Positions 46,200 to 54,533 of a stretch of 64,000 nucleotides of DNA are shown here, one piece after another (the stretch's first letter is position 1; the number at the start of each line of letters is the position of its first letter). The position numbers and the translations under genes are program-made. Source of the stretch: Pseudoalteromonas haloplanktis ATCC 14393 (GTDB lineage Bacteria; Pseudomonadota; Gammaproteobacteria; Enterobacterales; Alteromonadaceae); NCBI RefSeq assembly GCF_000238355.1, contig NZ_AHCA01000014.1, positions 26,479 through 90,478 on the forward strand, read 5' to 3'. The notes beneath the pieces were generated by a model that saw only the letters and a program-made list of their open reading frames with translations, was not told where the DNA came from and did not search any database.

Positions 46200-47058
46200 T
46201 TTCAGCCTCGTCTAGGTGAAGTGTTACCTGTATTGGGTTGTGGTCCGAACTTTGATATTGCGGTACGCGAGTTGTGCTGATGGTTACACCACGAGTCCAC
46301 ACTTGATCAAGGGCTAAGCCAAACGCTTTAGTGCGTTTATCGTCTAGGTAGAGCGTTTCAGATAACCCGAGTTTGCTTAAAGCATTTACCACCACAGCTT
46401 GTCTCGCATCGCTCCATGCATTGAGATCACCTGCAAAAATAATCGGCCCTTGGTGTTGCTGCATCACTTGTACGGCAGCCTCGATTTGTTGTTGGTAGTT
46501 CTCAGTACCTAGTGTGAAGTTTATGCCATGTAAATTCACACTTAATAAGCGTTGTTGACCTGCCATAGCATATTCAACGATATTGGTTGCTTTAGGGCTG
46601 CGTAACCAGGGCTCAGTATGAGTAAATGTACAATGCACGGTTGCAGGCCAGCGGCTTAATGTCATCACGCCTGATTGTTGATCGCCACTTTTGTAACCGG
46701 GTGAAAAGCGCCAGTATGGTTTGAGTGTACTTAGTTGTGAATCTGCAATCGCCTCTTGCAGCAACACCATATCGGCCTGCTCATTTAACTGTGCCAGATC
46801 TTGATAAAGCCCTTTATTTTGCGCTTTATAAATATTCCAACTCAGCAGTTTAAGCTGTTCAGGGATAATGTATTTGTTACTATATGTTTGTTGCCTGCTG
46901 GCATGAAGCTGTTGGGCGCATTGCGCGGGTGTATGTGCTGTTTCAGTAAAGCCCTTGTCTTCATCTGATTGTGGTGTGCTGGCCAAAGCTGTGATGCTTA
47001 GCGAAACAATTACAGAAGTAACACAAGTAACAAGAAAAAGTGATTTTATCTGCATCAA
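46180..47058 (-). CDS. Endonuclease/exonuclease/phosphatase (EEP) family protein, exported
   Basis: 292 residues with a signal-like N-terminus (SLFLVTCVTSVIVSLSITALA). EEP motifs: LKLLSWNIYKAQ with Asn (about 70), VLLQEA (metal Glu), VNLHGINF, IFAGDLNAW (Asp-x-Asn) and SSDHNPI with the catalytic Asp-His. A metal-dependent phosphodiesterase, nuclease or phosphatase acting outside the cytoplasm. It overlaps the DUF5329 gene by 20 bases; the pair is likely co-expressed. Substrate unknown. Confidence 0.87.
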   Translation of the reverse strand: MMQIKSLFLVTCVTSVIVSLSITALASTPQSDEDKGFTETAHTPAQCAQQLHASRQQTYSNKYIIPEQLKLLSWNIYKAQNKGLYQDLAQLNEQADMVLLQEAIADSQLSTLKPYWRFSPGYKSGDQQSGVMTLSRWPATVHCTFTHTEPWLRSPKATNIVEYAMAGQQRLLSVNLHGINFTLGTENYQQQIEAAVQVMQQHQGPIIFAGDLNAWSDARQAVVVNALSKLGLSETLYLDDKRTKAFGLALDQVWTRGVTISTTRVPQYQSSDHNPIQVTLHLDEAENETSIP

Positions 47059-47249
47059 TTACCTTAAAGCAAAGTGGCTAAAAAGAGAGTTATCCACATA
47101 TTAGGCACCATAAATACGATAAAGTTCCTATAAGAGCTTGCCAAGCTAGTGAATACCGCTTGCTGTCTACATTTTCAATACAGTTTCTTACTTTTTTTAG
47201 TACGCATTCATTTTACACTTCGTATCAATAAATTAATTAGGATGAAGTA

Positions 47250-47564
47250 ATGCGAATATTTATAGCTGGTTTGTTATTTTTAGTGCTTGCAGGTTGTTCG
47301 GCCGTAACAATTCAACCACAAAAAATAGCTAAACTAAACTCAAAACCGACTTATCAAGATAGTCGGCCATTTTTTATGTGGGGACTGGTTGGTGAGCAAC
47401 GTGTTGATGTGAAAAAAGTCTGTGGCGAGCAAGCTGTAGTGCAAATGCAGTCTCAGCAAACATTTACCGACGGCGCGTTAGGATTAGTAACATTAGGCAT
47501 TTATGCTCCCCATACCATTAGCGTGTGGTGTAATGAACAACAAGTTAAAGGAGCTGAAATATGA
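47250..47564 (+). CDS. Bor-family lipoprotein
   Basis: 104 residues. Lipobox LVLAGC (Cys16). The mature part matches the Bor family (phage lambda Bor): FFMWGLVGEQRVDVKKVCGEQAVVQMQSQQTFTDGALGLVTLGIYAPHTISVWC. The two Cys (VCGE and VWCN) are conserved in the family. In lambda Bor affects serum resistance; here no phage genes are near, so it is a chromosomal member. The next gene, of similar type, overlaps by 4 bases (ATGA). Confidence 0.85.
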   Translation: MRIFIAGLLFLVLAGCSAVTIQPQKIAKLNSKPTYQDSRPFFMWGLVGEQRVDVKKVCGEQAVVQMQSQQTFTDGALGLVTLGIYAPHTISVWCNEQQVKGAEI

Positions 47565-47890
47565 AGAACTTAAGCTTTTTAATACTGTGTATATTCATGA
47601 TGATTTTAACGGGTTGCACAAATATTCACTTTGATAATGGTGAATATGATGATTTAGCTAATAATCATAAAAGTGAGCAGTGGCATCACAACTTTGCCGC
47701 CGCTCTTTATGAGGGCTCCGACGCAGTTGATTTATCAGCTATTTGCCCAGATACGCAGTGGCAAAGTGTCCACACATACAAATCGTTTACTAATGGCTTA
47801 GCCGAGCTGGTTGTAAATGAAGTAGGCCCTATTTGGTATCCTAAAACAGTTGAAGTTAGCTGTGCAAAGGTGCCTTACCAAGTAAAATAA
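47561..47890 (+). CDS. Bor-like lipoprotein, second copy
   Basis: 109 residues. Lipobox ILTGC (Cys19). SEQWHHNFAAALYEGSDAVDLSAICPDTQWQSVHTYKSFTNGLAELVVNEVGPIWYPKTVEVSC keeps the Bor layout (FxxGL motif and two Cys) but with weak identity to its neighbour. Starts within the upstream stop (ATGA), so translation is coupled. Membrane lipoprotein; function unknown. An inverted repeat follows. Confidence 0.75.
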   Translation: MKNLSFLILCIFMMILTGCTNIHFDNGEYDDLANNHKSEQWHHNFAAALYEGSDAVDLSAICPDTQWQSVHTYKSFTNGLAELVVNEVGPIWYPKTVEVSCAKVPYQVK

Positions 47891-47912
47891 CAGTAACTAT
47901 AAGAACAGTACG

Positions 47913-47944
47913 GTTGGCTTCACAATAACTACATTGGAGCCAAC
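47913..47944 (+). terminator. Hairpin after the Bor-like pair
   Basis: GTTGGCT/AGCCAAC outer arms with an inner CAAT/ATTG stem, followed by TTTATAAT. Probable terminator with a modest T run. Confidence 0.5.
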
Positions 47945-48109
47945 TTTATAATCACAATCCGAAATATTATCCATTTCTTCCCTATTTATTTCAGTTAACC
48001 TTTTAACACTGTTAAAAATATGTCAAGTCGGTAGAATAAAGCGCACTAAATTAAAAGCTAACGGCTCGTTAGTACTGAAATAAATATCCCAGATAAATAA
48101 GAGATAATT

Positions 48110-49003
48110 ATGAGCGGCTCAGATCGTGTTATTGAACAATTAGTACTTGGTTTTTGGCGATTATTAGACTGGCAAATTACACCGCAACAATGTTTAACTT
48201 TTCTTGAGCAAGCTGTTGAAGCGGGTGTAACACATACAGATCATGCTGATATTTATGGTGAATATGGCTGTGAGCGTGAGTTTGGTAAAGCCTTGGCACT
48301 AAAGCCAAGTATTCGTGATGAAATTAAAATTATTACTAAATGCGGTATTAAACCGGCCTTTGCAAGCTTAGGCTTAGCGGGTAAAGCCAATCATTATGAT
48401 TCAAGTACACAGCATATCATCACTTCAGCTCAGCAATCCCTTAAGCACTTTAATACCGACCGTTTAGACGTATTACTTATTCATCGCCCTGATTACTTGA
48501 TGGATGCAGATGAAGTTGCTCAAGCATTTAATACTCTTAAGCAAAATGGTGATGTACTGGAATTTGGGGTATCTAATTTTACTCCTTCACAGTTGAGTTT
48601 ATTGCAGTCACGTTTGGACTTTGAATTGGTCACTAACCAAATAGAGTTTTCACCTTATGAAATGAAAGCGCTTGATGATGGCACGTTGGATCAATGTCAG
48701 TTGCTCGATATAAAACCTATGTGTTGGTCGCCGCTGGCAGGCGGGCGCTTGTTCGCAGAAAACGATGAAAAAGCCATTCGTCTACGCCATGTGCTTGAAC
48801 AAGTTGGCAATGAAATTGGTGCAAGCTCAATTGACCAAGTCGTTTATGCTTGGTTGTTAATGCACCCAAGTGCACCATCGGTAGTACTTGGTACGGGCAA
48901 TATCAAACGTATTGAGTCTGCGGTTGCAGCTAAGCGGTTAAAATTAAACCGTGAGCAATGGTATCGTATTTGGCAGGGCTCTACAGGGCATAGTGTGCCG
49001 TAG
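48110..49003 (+). CDS. Aldo/keto reductase (YdhF-like)
   Basis: 297 residues, TIM barrel oxidoreductase. The catalytic tetrad is visible: Asp in THTDHADIYG, Tyr (IYGEYG), Lys in IITKCGI and His in VLLIHRPDYL. The NADP-binding C-terminal segment has PSVVLGTGNIKRIESAV. Length fits YdhF. Cytoplasmic; substrate unknown. Single gene, ATG with AGAGATAATT before it. Confidence 0.93.
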   Translation: MSGSDRVIEQLVLGFWRLLDWQITPQQCLTFLEQAVEAGVTHTDHADIYGEYGCEREFGKALALKPSIRDEIKIITKCGIKPAFASLGLAGKANHYDSSTQHIITSAQQSLKHFNTDRLDVLLIHRPDYLMDADEVAQAFNTLKQNGDVLEFGVSNFTPSQLSLLQSRLDFELVTNQIEFSPYEMKALDDGTLDQCQLLDIKPMCWSPLAGGRLFAENDEKAIRLRHVLEQVGNEIGASSIDQVVYAWLLMHPSAPSVVLGTGNIKRIESAVAAKRLKLNREQWYRIWQGSTGHSVP

Positions 49004-49082
49004 GAGTTTTATGCTATAAGTTTGAAGCAGTCTGAGTTTAAGGTAAGTCTTGACATAAAATCTGGATTGATTAGTTTCTTGG

Positions 49083-49116
49083 CTTACCGCTTACCGCTTA
49101 CCGCTTACCGCTTACC
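49083..49116. repeat. Tandem heptamer repeat (CTTACCG)
   Basis: CTTACCG repeated four times in full plus CTTACC, perfect throughout, in the intergenic region after the aldo/keto reductase. The same TTACCGCTTACC string occurs once at 28743-28754. Confidence 0.85.
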
Positions 49117-49126
49117 AAGATCGAGA

Positions 49127-49144
49127 AAGGGCCTTGCGGCCCTT
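49127..49144 (-). terminator. Hairpin downstream of the TorF porin gene
   Basis: Stem AAGGGCC/GGCCCTT with loop TTGC, 28 bases beyond the stop of the minus-strand gene; short T tract only. Confidence 0.5.
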
Positions 49145-49171
49145 AGTGTTGCAGCAAGTAACACATTCTTT

Positions 49172-49849
49172 TTATAGGCTAAAGTCCATTGCAAAAGCAA
49201 CGTAAGCCTTAATATCACTGTCATCCATATCTGTATCTGATAGGCCAAAAGTGAAACCATCTTTAGAAATAGACACACCGTAGTCGATGATGTCGTCATC
49301 ACCAATAAAATCGCCAGAATAATGACCTAGGTGCAGTGCCATTTCAGTACCATTACTACCAAGTGCAAACCCATAATCTGCGGTTAAGTACAATGAGTCA
49401 CCAAAATCTGTGCCATCACCACTTGCCGCTGAAGTTGCAAGCACTGAAGCGCCAAAACTAAAGCCGCCCATGCTAATGCTACCGTAGATTTCAGAAAAAT
49501 CTGCATCAGCACCTGATGCAGCATCTGGGTATGCATAATAGATGTAACCAACGTCGTAACTCATGTTTTCATTAATATCACCACCAAAGCCTGCGTAAAG
49601 GTCAAGCTCATAGGTCATTCCATCGGCCCAACTAGCATTAGATGCCCAAGTACCTGCATAAAAGCCTGACTCGCTGGCGTAATCAATACCGCCAGATATA
49701 GCTGCATCACCACCAGTTTGTTCTTGACCACGCCATAAGTAGTTTGACGTTGCGGCGGCGTTGGCTGTTACTTCGGCATAAGCTGCTGTTGATGTAGCTG
49801 CCATAAATGCAAGTGTGCTGATAGCAATCGCTGATTTTAGTTTTAACAT
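49172..49849 (-). CDS. TorF family putative porin
   Basis: 225 residues. Signal peptide (AIAISTLAFMAATSTAAYA). The N-terminal motif VTANAAATSNYLWRGQEQTGGDAAISGGIDYASESGFYAGTWASN fits the TorF/'gcw_chp' family, followed by alternating strands and the C-terminal aromatic FAMDFSL. Outer membrane barrel of unknown cargo. Very rich in Gly, Ala, Asp and Ser, as usual for the family. Single gene. Confidence 0.9.
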   Translation of the reverse strand: MLKLKSAIAISTLAFMAATSTAAYAEVTANAAATSNYLWRGQEQTGGDAAISGGIDYASESGFYAGTWASNASWADGMTYELDLYAGFGGDINENMSYDVGYIYYAYPDAASGADADFSEIYGSISMGGFSFGASVLATSAASGDGTDFGDSLYLTADYGFALGSNGTEMALHLGHYSGDFIGDDDIIDYGVSISKDGFTFGLSDTDMDDSDIKAYVAFAMDFSL

Positions 49850-50085
49850 GTTTAGTATCCTGTTGTTATGCTGATTTTTTGGTTAAGCAATTATTAATTA
49901 GATTGCAGTCTATAAATTGCTGGTCCCATTTCTAGTTGTCTGATTGGATAATTGCACCGCTTATGCCAAGTTAAATAAAAATCCTTAAAATAAATTTAAT
50001 ATCTTTTTAAAACATGTGGTTAAATTGTGAGCTTAGAATGATAGGAGAATCTTGATTGATTGTTGTGCACTTAGTTGGTGCATAA

Positions 50086-50123
50086 AAAAACCCGCATGCA
50101 CAAATCAGTTGCAGCGGGTTTTT
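50086..50123 (-). terminator. Rho-independent terminator of the hypothetical gene
   Basis: AAAAACCCGC/GCGGGTTTTT outer arms (50086-50095, 50114-50123) with inner TGC/GCA pairing; long T run on the minus side. It is 17 bases past the stop at 50141. Confidence 0.85.
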
Positions 50124-50140
50124 GTATTCTTTACTGGGGT

Positions 50141-51304
50141 TTAGCCAAAGATAGTACGCATTAGGCTGATAGTCTCAGCAACCCCTCGGCCTTTTTGTAC
50201 TTCACTGATAATTGAGTCACGTTTCGCACGGATATGTTCTGGCATATCTTCGGCAGCAAGAGCGCGGTCAACGAGTATTTCAGCTGACTCTTTGCCACGA
50301 CGTACTTTTTTAGTGGTGGTACTTGTAGCCCGCTTCGGTTTATTTAATAATTTGATATAGTTTGAGTTTTCAGCAGTAGTCGTATCTGCATAATAGAAAA
50401 AACATGGTATAAGAGCTTTGATTGCTACAAGTTGTTGATCTTGTTCGCTATCACCATTGGCCATTTTAAACCAAGACATAGCATGCACAGCTTGTACAAT
50501 ATCTTGCCAGTAGCGTGCAAAATCACGATTACTGAGTTTGGTAATTGCTAACGCAGAGCATAATGAGTCTAGACGTGAGTTATTAATTGGCGTAAATACA
50601 TCAGGGCGACGCATTGCCAACAGACGGGTTGCAGGTGCTAGCGTTGGTTTCTCATTATTATCGGTAAAAGCATGTACGTATTTAAGCACAAAATCTTGGT
50701 AATTAGCTTCTGTTACTTCACCTTCAAGAGGAATGTGTGCTAACGCTTCATCAAATAAAGCGGGTAGGTCTGCAAGCATTTGATGAAAGGCTTTGGCGCT
50801 CTTTGTAGAGCAAAACCATTCAACATCAAAGTTATAGCTACTTGGATCAAGCGCTGAAGTATGTTTACCAGTAAAGGTTAATAAGTCTTCAGGGATCATC
50901 TCTTTTAAAGATTGCTCACGGATACTAGCAATATACTGAGTCAGACGTAACTGCTCATCAAGCGCTAATGCGTCTTTGTGCTGTTCAACAAATACACTGA
51001 CAACCGGCCAAGGCGCGACACGAAGTGTTTTTAATTGTAAAAAGCTAATAGCTGAAATTAATAGGTCATGAAGTTTTTTTAAAACCGGTAATTGCTTTGT
51101 TTCAAGTAAATCGTGATTGATACGATCGCGACTAGCGCTCAGTAATTCATAGCACCAACCCAAGAAGTCTTCAGGATGATTTTCTATTTTTACCGCCATC
51201 AGGTTTAAGCTGATTTCAGAAGCCTGCTTTAGAATATTTTGATAAATATGGCCTTCTTGCTCGCTTAATGCCATTTGTGAGGGGGAAATGAGCAGTTTTT
51301 TCAT
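50141..51304 (-). CDS. Hypothetical protein, 387 residues
   Basis: Start placed at the ATG 51304 with GGAG about 12 bases before; in-frame ATGs at 51331 and 51433 give longer versions, but the first 34 residues of the longest are cysteine-rich and look spurious. No signal peptide or membrane helix. The middle (about 235-300) reads LLAMRRPDVFTPINNSRLDSLCSALAIT, weakly like the domain following the restriction module in McrB-type and related proteins ('RPDxFxPxNxxxxxxLxxxL'). That is memory only. The C-terminal quarter is basic with a KxxRRGKESAEI stretch. It lies downstream of an XRE regulator on the same strand (147 bases). Function unknown. Confidence 0.6.
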   Translation of the reverse strand: MKKLLISPSQMALSEQEGHIYQNILKQASEISLNLMAVKIENHPEDFLGWCYELLSASRDRINHDLLETKQLPVLKKLHDLLISAISFLQLKTLRVAPWPVVSVFVEQHKDALALDEQLRLTQYIASIREQSLKEMIPEDLLTFTGKHTSALDPSSYNFDVEWFCSTKSAKAFHQMLADLPALFDEALAHIPLEGEVTEANYQDFVLKYVHAFTDNNEKPTLAPATRLLAMRRPDVFTPINNSRLDSLCSALAITKLSNRDFARYWQDIVQAVHAMSWFKMANGDSEQDQQLVAIKALIPCFFYYADTTTAENSNYIKLLNKPKRATSTTTKKVRRGKESAEILVDRALAAEDMPEHIRAKRDSIISEVQKGRGVAETISLMRTIFG

Positions 51305-51451
51305 GCCTGATGGTACTCCGGTTAGATACATTTTCAGTTGTTTAATTTTAGCGCAAAATGGCTTAGAACAACAGGGCTGTGCATCATACCGAAGAATACA
51401 AGGGATGCAATCAAGATAGTTATGAAATCTCAAGATTGCATCATTGCTGTA

Positions 51452-51652
51452 TTAATCGTGCTCATCGAGTATAAATAGACTCTCAACCGAGGTATTAAAG
51501 TGCAGTGCTATTTTCAACGCAATGATCACCGACGGTGTAAAGCGCGATGTTTCGACCGTACTAATGGTTTTGCGCGAAACATTAATCGCATCGGCTAGTT
51601 CTTGCTGCGATAGCCCCGCGGCTTTGCGAAATTCTGCTATATGGTTTTGCAC
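51452..51652 (-). CDS. XRE-family HTH transcriptional regulator
   Basis: 66 residues, a single helix-turn-helix: LSQQELADAINVSRKTISTVETSRFTPSVIIALKIALHFNTSVESLF. Such short regulators commonly pair with a small membrane protein, as here (gene 8 bases upstream on the same strand). It most likely acts on the three repeats upstream of that membrane gene and so autoregulates the pair. TTAGGAG just before the ATG marks the ribosome site. Confidence 0.9.
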   Translation of the reverse strand: MQNHIAEFRKAAGLSQQELADAINVSRKTISTVETSRFTPSVIIALKIALHFNTSVESLFILDEHD

Positions 51653-51660
51653 ATTAACTC

Positions 51661-52080
51661 CTAATCACGACTTTGCCAAAGGATGGAAATACCGTACACC
51701 AAACTCATAACAGCTAAGTAAAAAGTAGCCATCATACTATGCGATACTTGTAACGCGAGACTGTCAGAGCATAAATATATTGTGCCCATGCTAAATAACA
51801 GTGCCAGTACAACATGTTTATAGGCAATCGTATCTATGGTGTTTAAATACTCATCTTTATAAGTCAGGCGGTAACTTAATTTCCATGTAAAACCGCCTCT
51901 GATCACAAACATAAAGAATGAGCCAAGAAAAGCTGCACTTCCTAAAAACAACAACGGTACTGATGTGTGATTAAGTATGGGGTAACCACTGATAATTAGT
52001 AAAGTTACACCCATGAATATGGAAAACCATGCGTTTTGCGCCATAAATTTTTCTTCGGTTTTAATATCTTGTTGTTTCAT
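51661..52080 (-). CDS. Membrane protein paired with the XRE regulator
   Basis: 139 residues from the ATG at 52080; an ATG at 52089 would add three residues. Four hydrophobic helices: WFSIFMGVTLLIISGYPIL, SVPLLFLGSAAFLGSFFMFV, VVLALLFSMGTIYLCS and MMATFYLAVMSLVYGISIL. Short N-terminal cytoplasmic tail. It resembles the small membrane proteins that accompany XRE regulators (a type common in Firmicutes and Proteobacteria), but I do not recognise a DUF. The stop lies 8 bases before the regulator start. Confidence 0.7.
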   Translation of the reverse strand: MKQQDIKTEEKFMAQNAWFSIFMGVTLLIISGYPILNHTSVPLLFLGSAAFLGSFFMFVIRGGFTWKLSYRLTYKDEYLNTIDTIAYKHVVLALLFSMGTIYLCSDSLALQVSHSMMATFYLAVMSLVYGISILWQSRD

Positions 52081-52115
52081 AATATCCATCCTGTGAAAGT
52101 TTTAATTTGTGTTTT

Positions 52116-52187
52116 TGTAACCTACAGGTATCAATGTAACCTTGAGGTATCATTTGGTCAACTTGTTTCTGTAACCTAAAGGTATCA
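52116..52187. promoter_or_regulatory. Three operator-like repeats TGTAACCTNNAGGTATCA
   Basis: Copies at 52116-52133, 52135-52152 and 52170-52187, differing only in the two central bases (AC, TG, AA). Each core ACCTNNAGGT is a palindrome. First starts are 19 bases apart, then 35. They lie upstream of the XRE/membrane-protein operon and also upstream of the divergent AsmA gene. Likely targets of the adjacent regulator. Confidence 0.75.
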
Positions 52188-52317
52188 AAATATTTCAGTA
52201 AGAATTTATATCGAAGGTGTAACAGCTAGGAAATGGCTTTTTTATAGTTATAGCAATGATTTTCGTGCTAACTCCCGCTATGATAAGAGTATTATTTGCA
52301 CATTTGAAAGGACCATC

Positions 52318-54258
52318 ATGAAAACCTTATTTAAAGTTATTGGCGTTATACTGTTATTGCTTGTTGCTTTAATTGTTGCTGCGCCGTTTTTAATCCCTAC
52401 CGATGCAATCTTTAACAAAGTTTCGCAACAGGTAGAGCAAACCACAGGGCGAGCTCTGACCATTAAAGGTGATAAAACCTTATCTGTTTTTCCGTCATTA
52501 AAACTTGAGCTTGAAGATGTGCACTTTGCCAATATGAAAACGGGCTCACGCGCTGATATGGCAAGCATGCAGCAACTGGCCATTCATATTCCGTGGTTTT
52601 CGCTATTTGGTGGTGAACTGAAACTAGAAAAGTTTGTGATCAATGAACCAAATATTCTGCTTGAAACAGATAAAAATGGTAAAGCAAACTGGCAATTATT
52701 TGATGCGGTTGCAGAGCAGCCAGCAGCGCAGCAACAAAATAGTGGCCCAGTTAAGCTACCTGAAAACTTTGATATTGCATTAGGTGAAGTGGCCATTTAC
52801 GGCGGTAAGTTTGTTTACTTAGATGGTGCGACTGGCGTTAAGCAAGAGATCAGCGATCTTGAGTTAGCAATTTTACTGCCTTCATTACATAAAACATTAG
52901 AGGTAAAAGGCGCAATTACTTATATGCAAGAGCGCTTTGAACTGGATGTAACGGTTGATAACCCCGCTAAAGCCATTGCAGGTGATACCTTTAATGTGAC
53001 TAAAAGTGTGACTTCTCGATTGGTCGATGTTGAGTTTAAAGGCTCAATTGCTGAGCAAGGCAAAGATATTCAAGGTCAATTAGCACTTAGCGGTGATTCC
53101 GTTAAAGATATTGCTAAATGGCAAGGAGTAGAGCTGAACGCTAAAGAAAACGCATTTAATGCCTTTAGCGTTAGCGGTAAAATGCGCATGCAAGGTGACA
53201 AGTTTAACCTAGCTGAATTAGTTGCGACATTGGATTCGTTAGAGATCAAGGGTAAAAGTGAGTTAAACCTTGGCAAGCGCCTAGCTGTTACGGCTGATAT
53301 TGATTTAGGCATGCTTGATTTAAATCCATACCTACCAGAAGCGGTTGCACAAACTGAAGCGCCAGAGCCTGCAAAGGATGCTCCCGCGCAGCCAATTGTT
53401 TGGAATGACACAAAAATGGATTTAAGTGGCTTAAATGCCCTTGATGCTAATGTCGTGATCCGCTCAAGTGGCTTAAAAGCAAATGAAATCAAACTTGGTG
53501 CCAATCAGTTTACAATTAATCTTAAAAACGCGTTTGCTTCCGTTAGTCTAGATAAATTTGCCGCCTACGAAGGTAATGGTAAAGGCACAATTACAGTTAA
53601 TGCGAAACAAGCACCATATAAAATTGCCACCAACTTCTCATTAGATAAAATAGATGCCCAACCATTGCTAACCGATGCTGCTGGTTTTGATAAGCTAATG
53701 GGCAAAGGCTCGTTAAATTGGGACTTAGCAACATCAGGGCAAAGCCAAAAAGATTTTATGGGTGCCCTGCAAGGTAAACTAGCATTTGAGTTTGCTGATG
53801 GCGCAGTTAAAGGCGCTAATATCGCTGAAATGGTACGTAAAGGCAAAGAGCTAATTAAAGGCAACCTTGGAGCAGTATCAGAAGGGCTCGATACTGGCTT
53901 TGATAATTCCCAGCAAACCGATTTCTCAGCACTGACTGGTAGTTTTAACTTTACCAATGGCGTTGGCAAGAACACAGATCTGAGTTTACTAAGCCCGTTA
54001 GTACGTATCAGTGGTGAAGGAGATATAAACCTTCCAGCTACGACGGTTAACTATCGCTTAGTCACTGGCATTGTTGATTCACTTGAGGGGCAGGGCACGA
54101 CAGATGATAGCACTGGCTTTAAAATACCGGTGCGTATCAAAGGACCATTCCATGATGTTGGCATTAGTTTAGACGTAAGCAAAGCCGCAGAAGACGAAGT
54201 TAAAGAAAAAGCAAAAGATAAAATTAAAGATAAATTAAAAGGTTTATTTGGCAATTAA
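52318..54258 (+). CDS. AsmA family protein
   Basis: 646 residues. One N-terminal membrane helix (VIGVILLLLVALIVAAPFLI) and the AsmA N-terminal repeat (IFNKVSQQVEQTTGRALTIKGDKTLSVFPSLKLELEDVHFANM) lead into a long repetitive beta-groove region. The C-terminal AsmA domain has GKGSLNWDLATSGQSQKDFMGALQGKLAFEFADGAVKGANIAEMVR and LSLLSPLVRISGEGDINLP. AsmA-like proteins are thought to carry phospholipids across the periplasm. Inner membrane anchored. C-terminus is a charged KxxDKIKD helix. GAAAGGACC precedes the ATG. Terminator follows. Confidence 0.9.
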   Translation: MKTLFKVIGVILLLLVALIVAAPFLIPTDAIFNKVSQQVEQTTGRALTIKGDKTLSVFPSLKLELEDVHFANMKTGSRADMASMQQLAIHIPWFSLFGGELKLEKFVINEPNILLETDKNGKANWQLFDAVAEQPAAQQQNSGPVKLPENFDIALGEVAIYGGKFVYLDGATGVKQEISDLELAILLPSLHKTLEVKGAITYMQERFELDVTVDNPAKAIAGDTFNVTKSVTSRLVDVEFKGSIAEQGKDIQGQLALSGDSVKDIAKWQGVELNAKENAFNAFSVSGKMRMQGDKFNLAELVATLDSLEIKGKSELNLGKRLAVTADIDLGMLDLNPYLPEAVAQTEAPEPAKDAPAQPIVWNDTKMDLSGLNALDANVVIRSSGLKANEIKLGANQFTINLKNAFASVSLDKFAAYEGNGKGTITVNAKQAPYKIATNFSLDKIDAQPLLTDAAGFDKLMGKGSLNWDLATSGQSQKDFMGALQGKLAFEFADGAVKGANIAEMVRKGKELIKGNLGAVSEGLDTGFDNSQQTDFSALTGSFNFTNGVGKNTDLSLLSPLVRISGEGDINLPATTVNYRLVTGIVDSLEGQGTTDDSTGFKIPVRIKGPFHDVGISLDVSKAAEDEVKEKAKDKIKDKLKGLFGN

Positions 54259-54275
54259 GCCGATTTTATTCGGTG

Positions 54276-54315
54276 ATAAAACAATCAGGGCATAAATTTG
54301 CCTTGATTGTTTTAT
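54276..54315 (+). terminator. Rho-independent terminator of the AsmA gene
   Basis: Seventeen-base-pair stem ATAAAACAATCAGGGCA/TGCCTTGATTGTTTTAT with one wobble and loop TAAATT; it separates AsmA from the ribosomal genes. Confidence 0.8.
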
Positions 54316-54417
54316 AATCAATGAAAAAATAGCAAAAACTGTTTGCCAAGCAAAATAACCACCCTCGTATTTCTAAATTAATTAAAAAATAACCTACCAC
54401 TACCCCTCCAATGCTGA

Positions 54418-54423
54418 TACAAT
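54418..54423 (+). promoter_or_regulatory. Possible -10 of the spc operon promoter
   Basis: TACAAT followed by TGCCCGCCC, a G/C-rich discriminator typical of growth-rate-controlled ribosomal genes; AT-rich DNA lies upstream. No clear -35. About 111 bases before rplN. A tentative call. Confidence 0.35.
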
Positions 54424-54533
54424 TGCCCGCCCTTGGAATGCAACTAGATTGTTTTTCGAGTGGTTTTTAACCTAAATGCCTTGATTTTAAACGATTTAAG
54501 GCAGTTGTAATAACTACACCGGAGGTCATTAAC

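Larger units (their letters stand above)
49004..49171. other. Intergenic region between aldo/keto reductase and TorF porin
   Basis: Holds the tandem heptamer repeat and the hairpin described separately. No gene is seen in it. Confidence 0.5.

Noticed and set aside
47250..47890. Prophage remnant
   Set aside because: Apart from the Bor family name no phage gene, integrase or attachment site was found.
49083..49116. CRISPR array
   Set aside because: Seven-base units with no spacers; a simple tandem repeat.
52116..52187. CRISPR or transposon ends
   Set aside because: Three 18-base copies at unequal spacing with a palindromic core and a regulator gene beside them fit operators better.
53076..53504. 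142-codon minus-strand frame in AsmA
   Set aside because: Antisense shadow; the plus strand has clear AsmA features and ribosome site.
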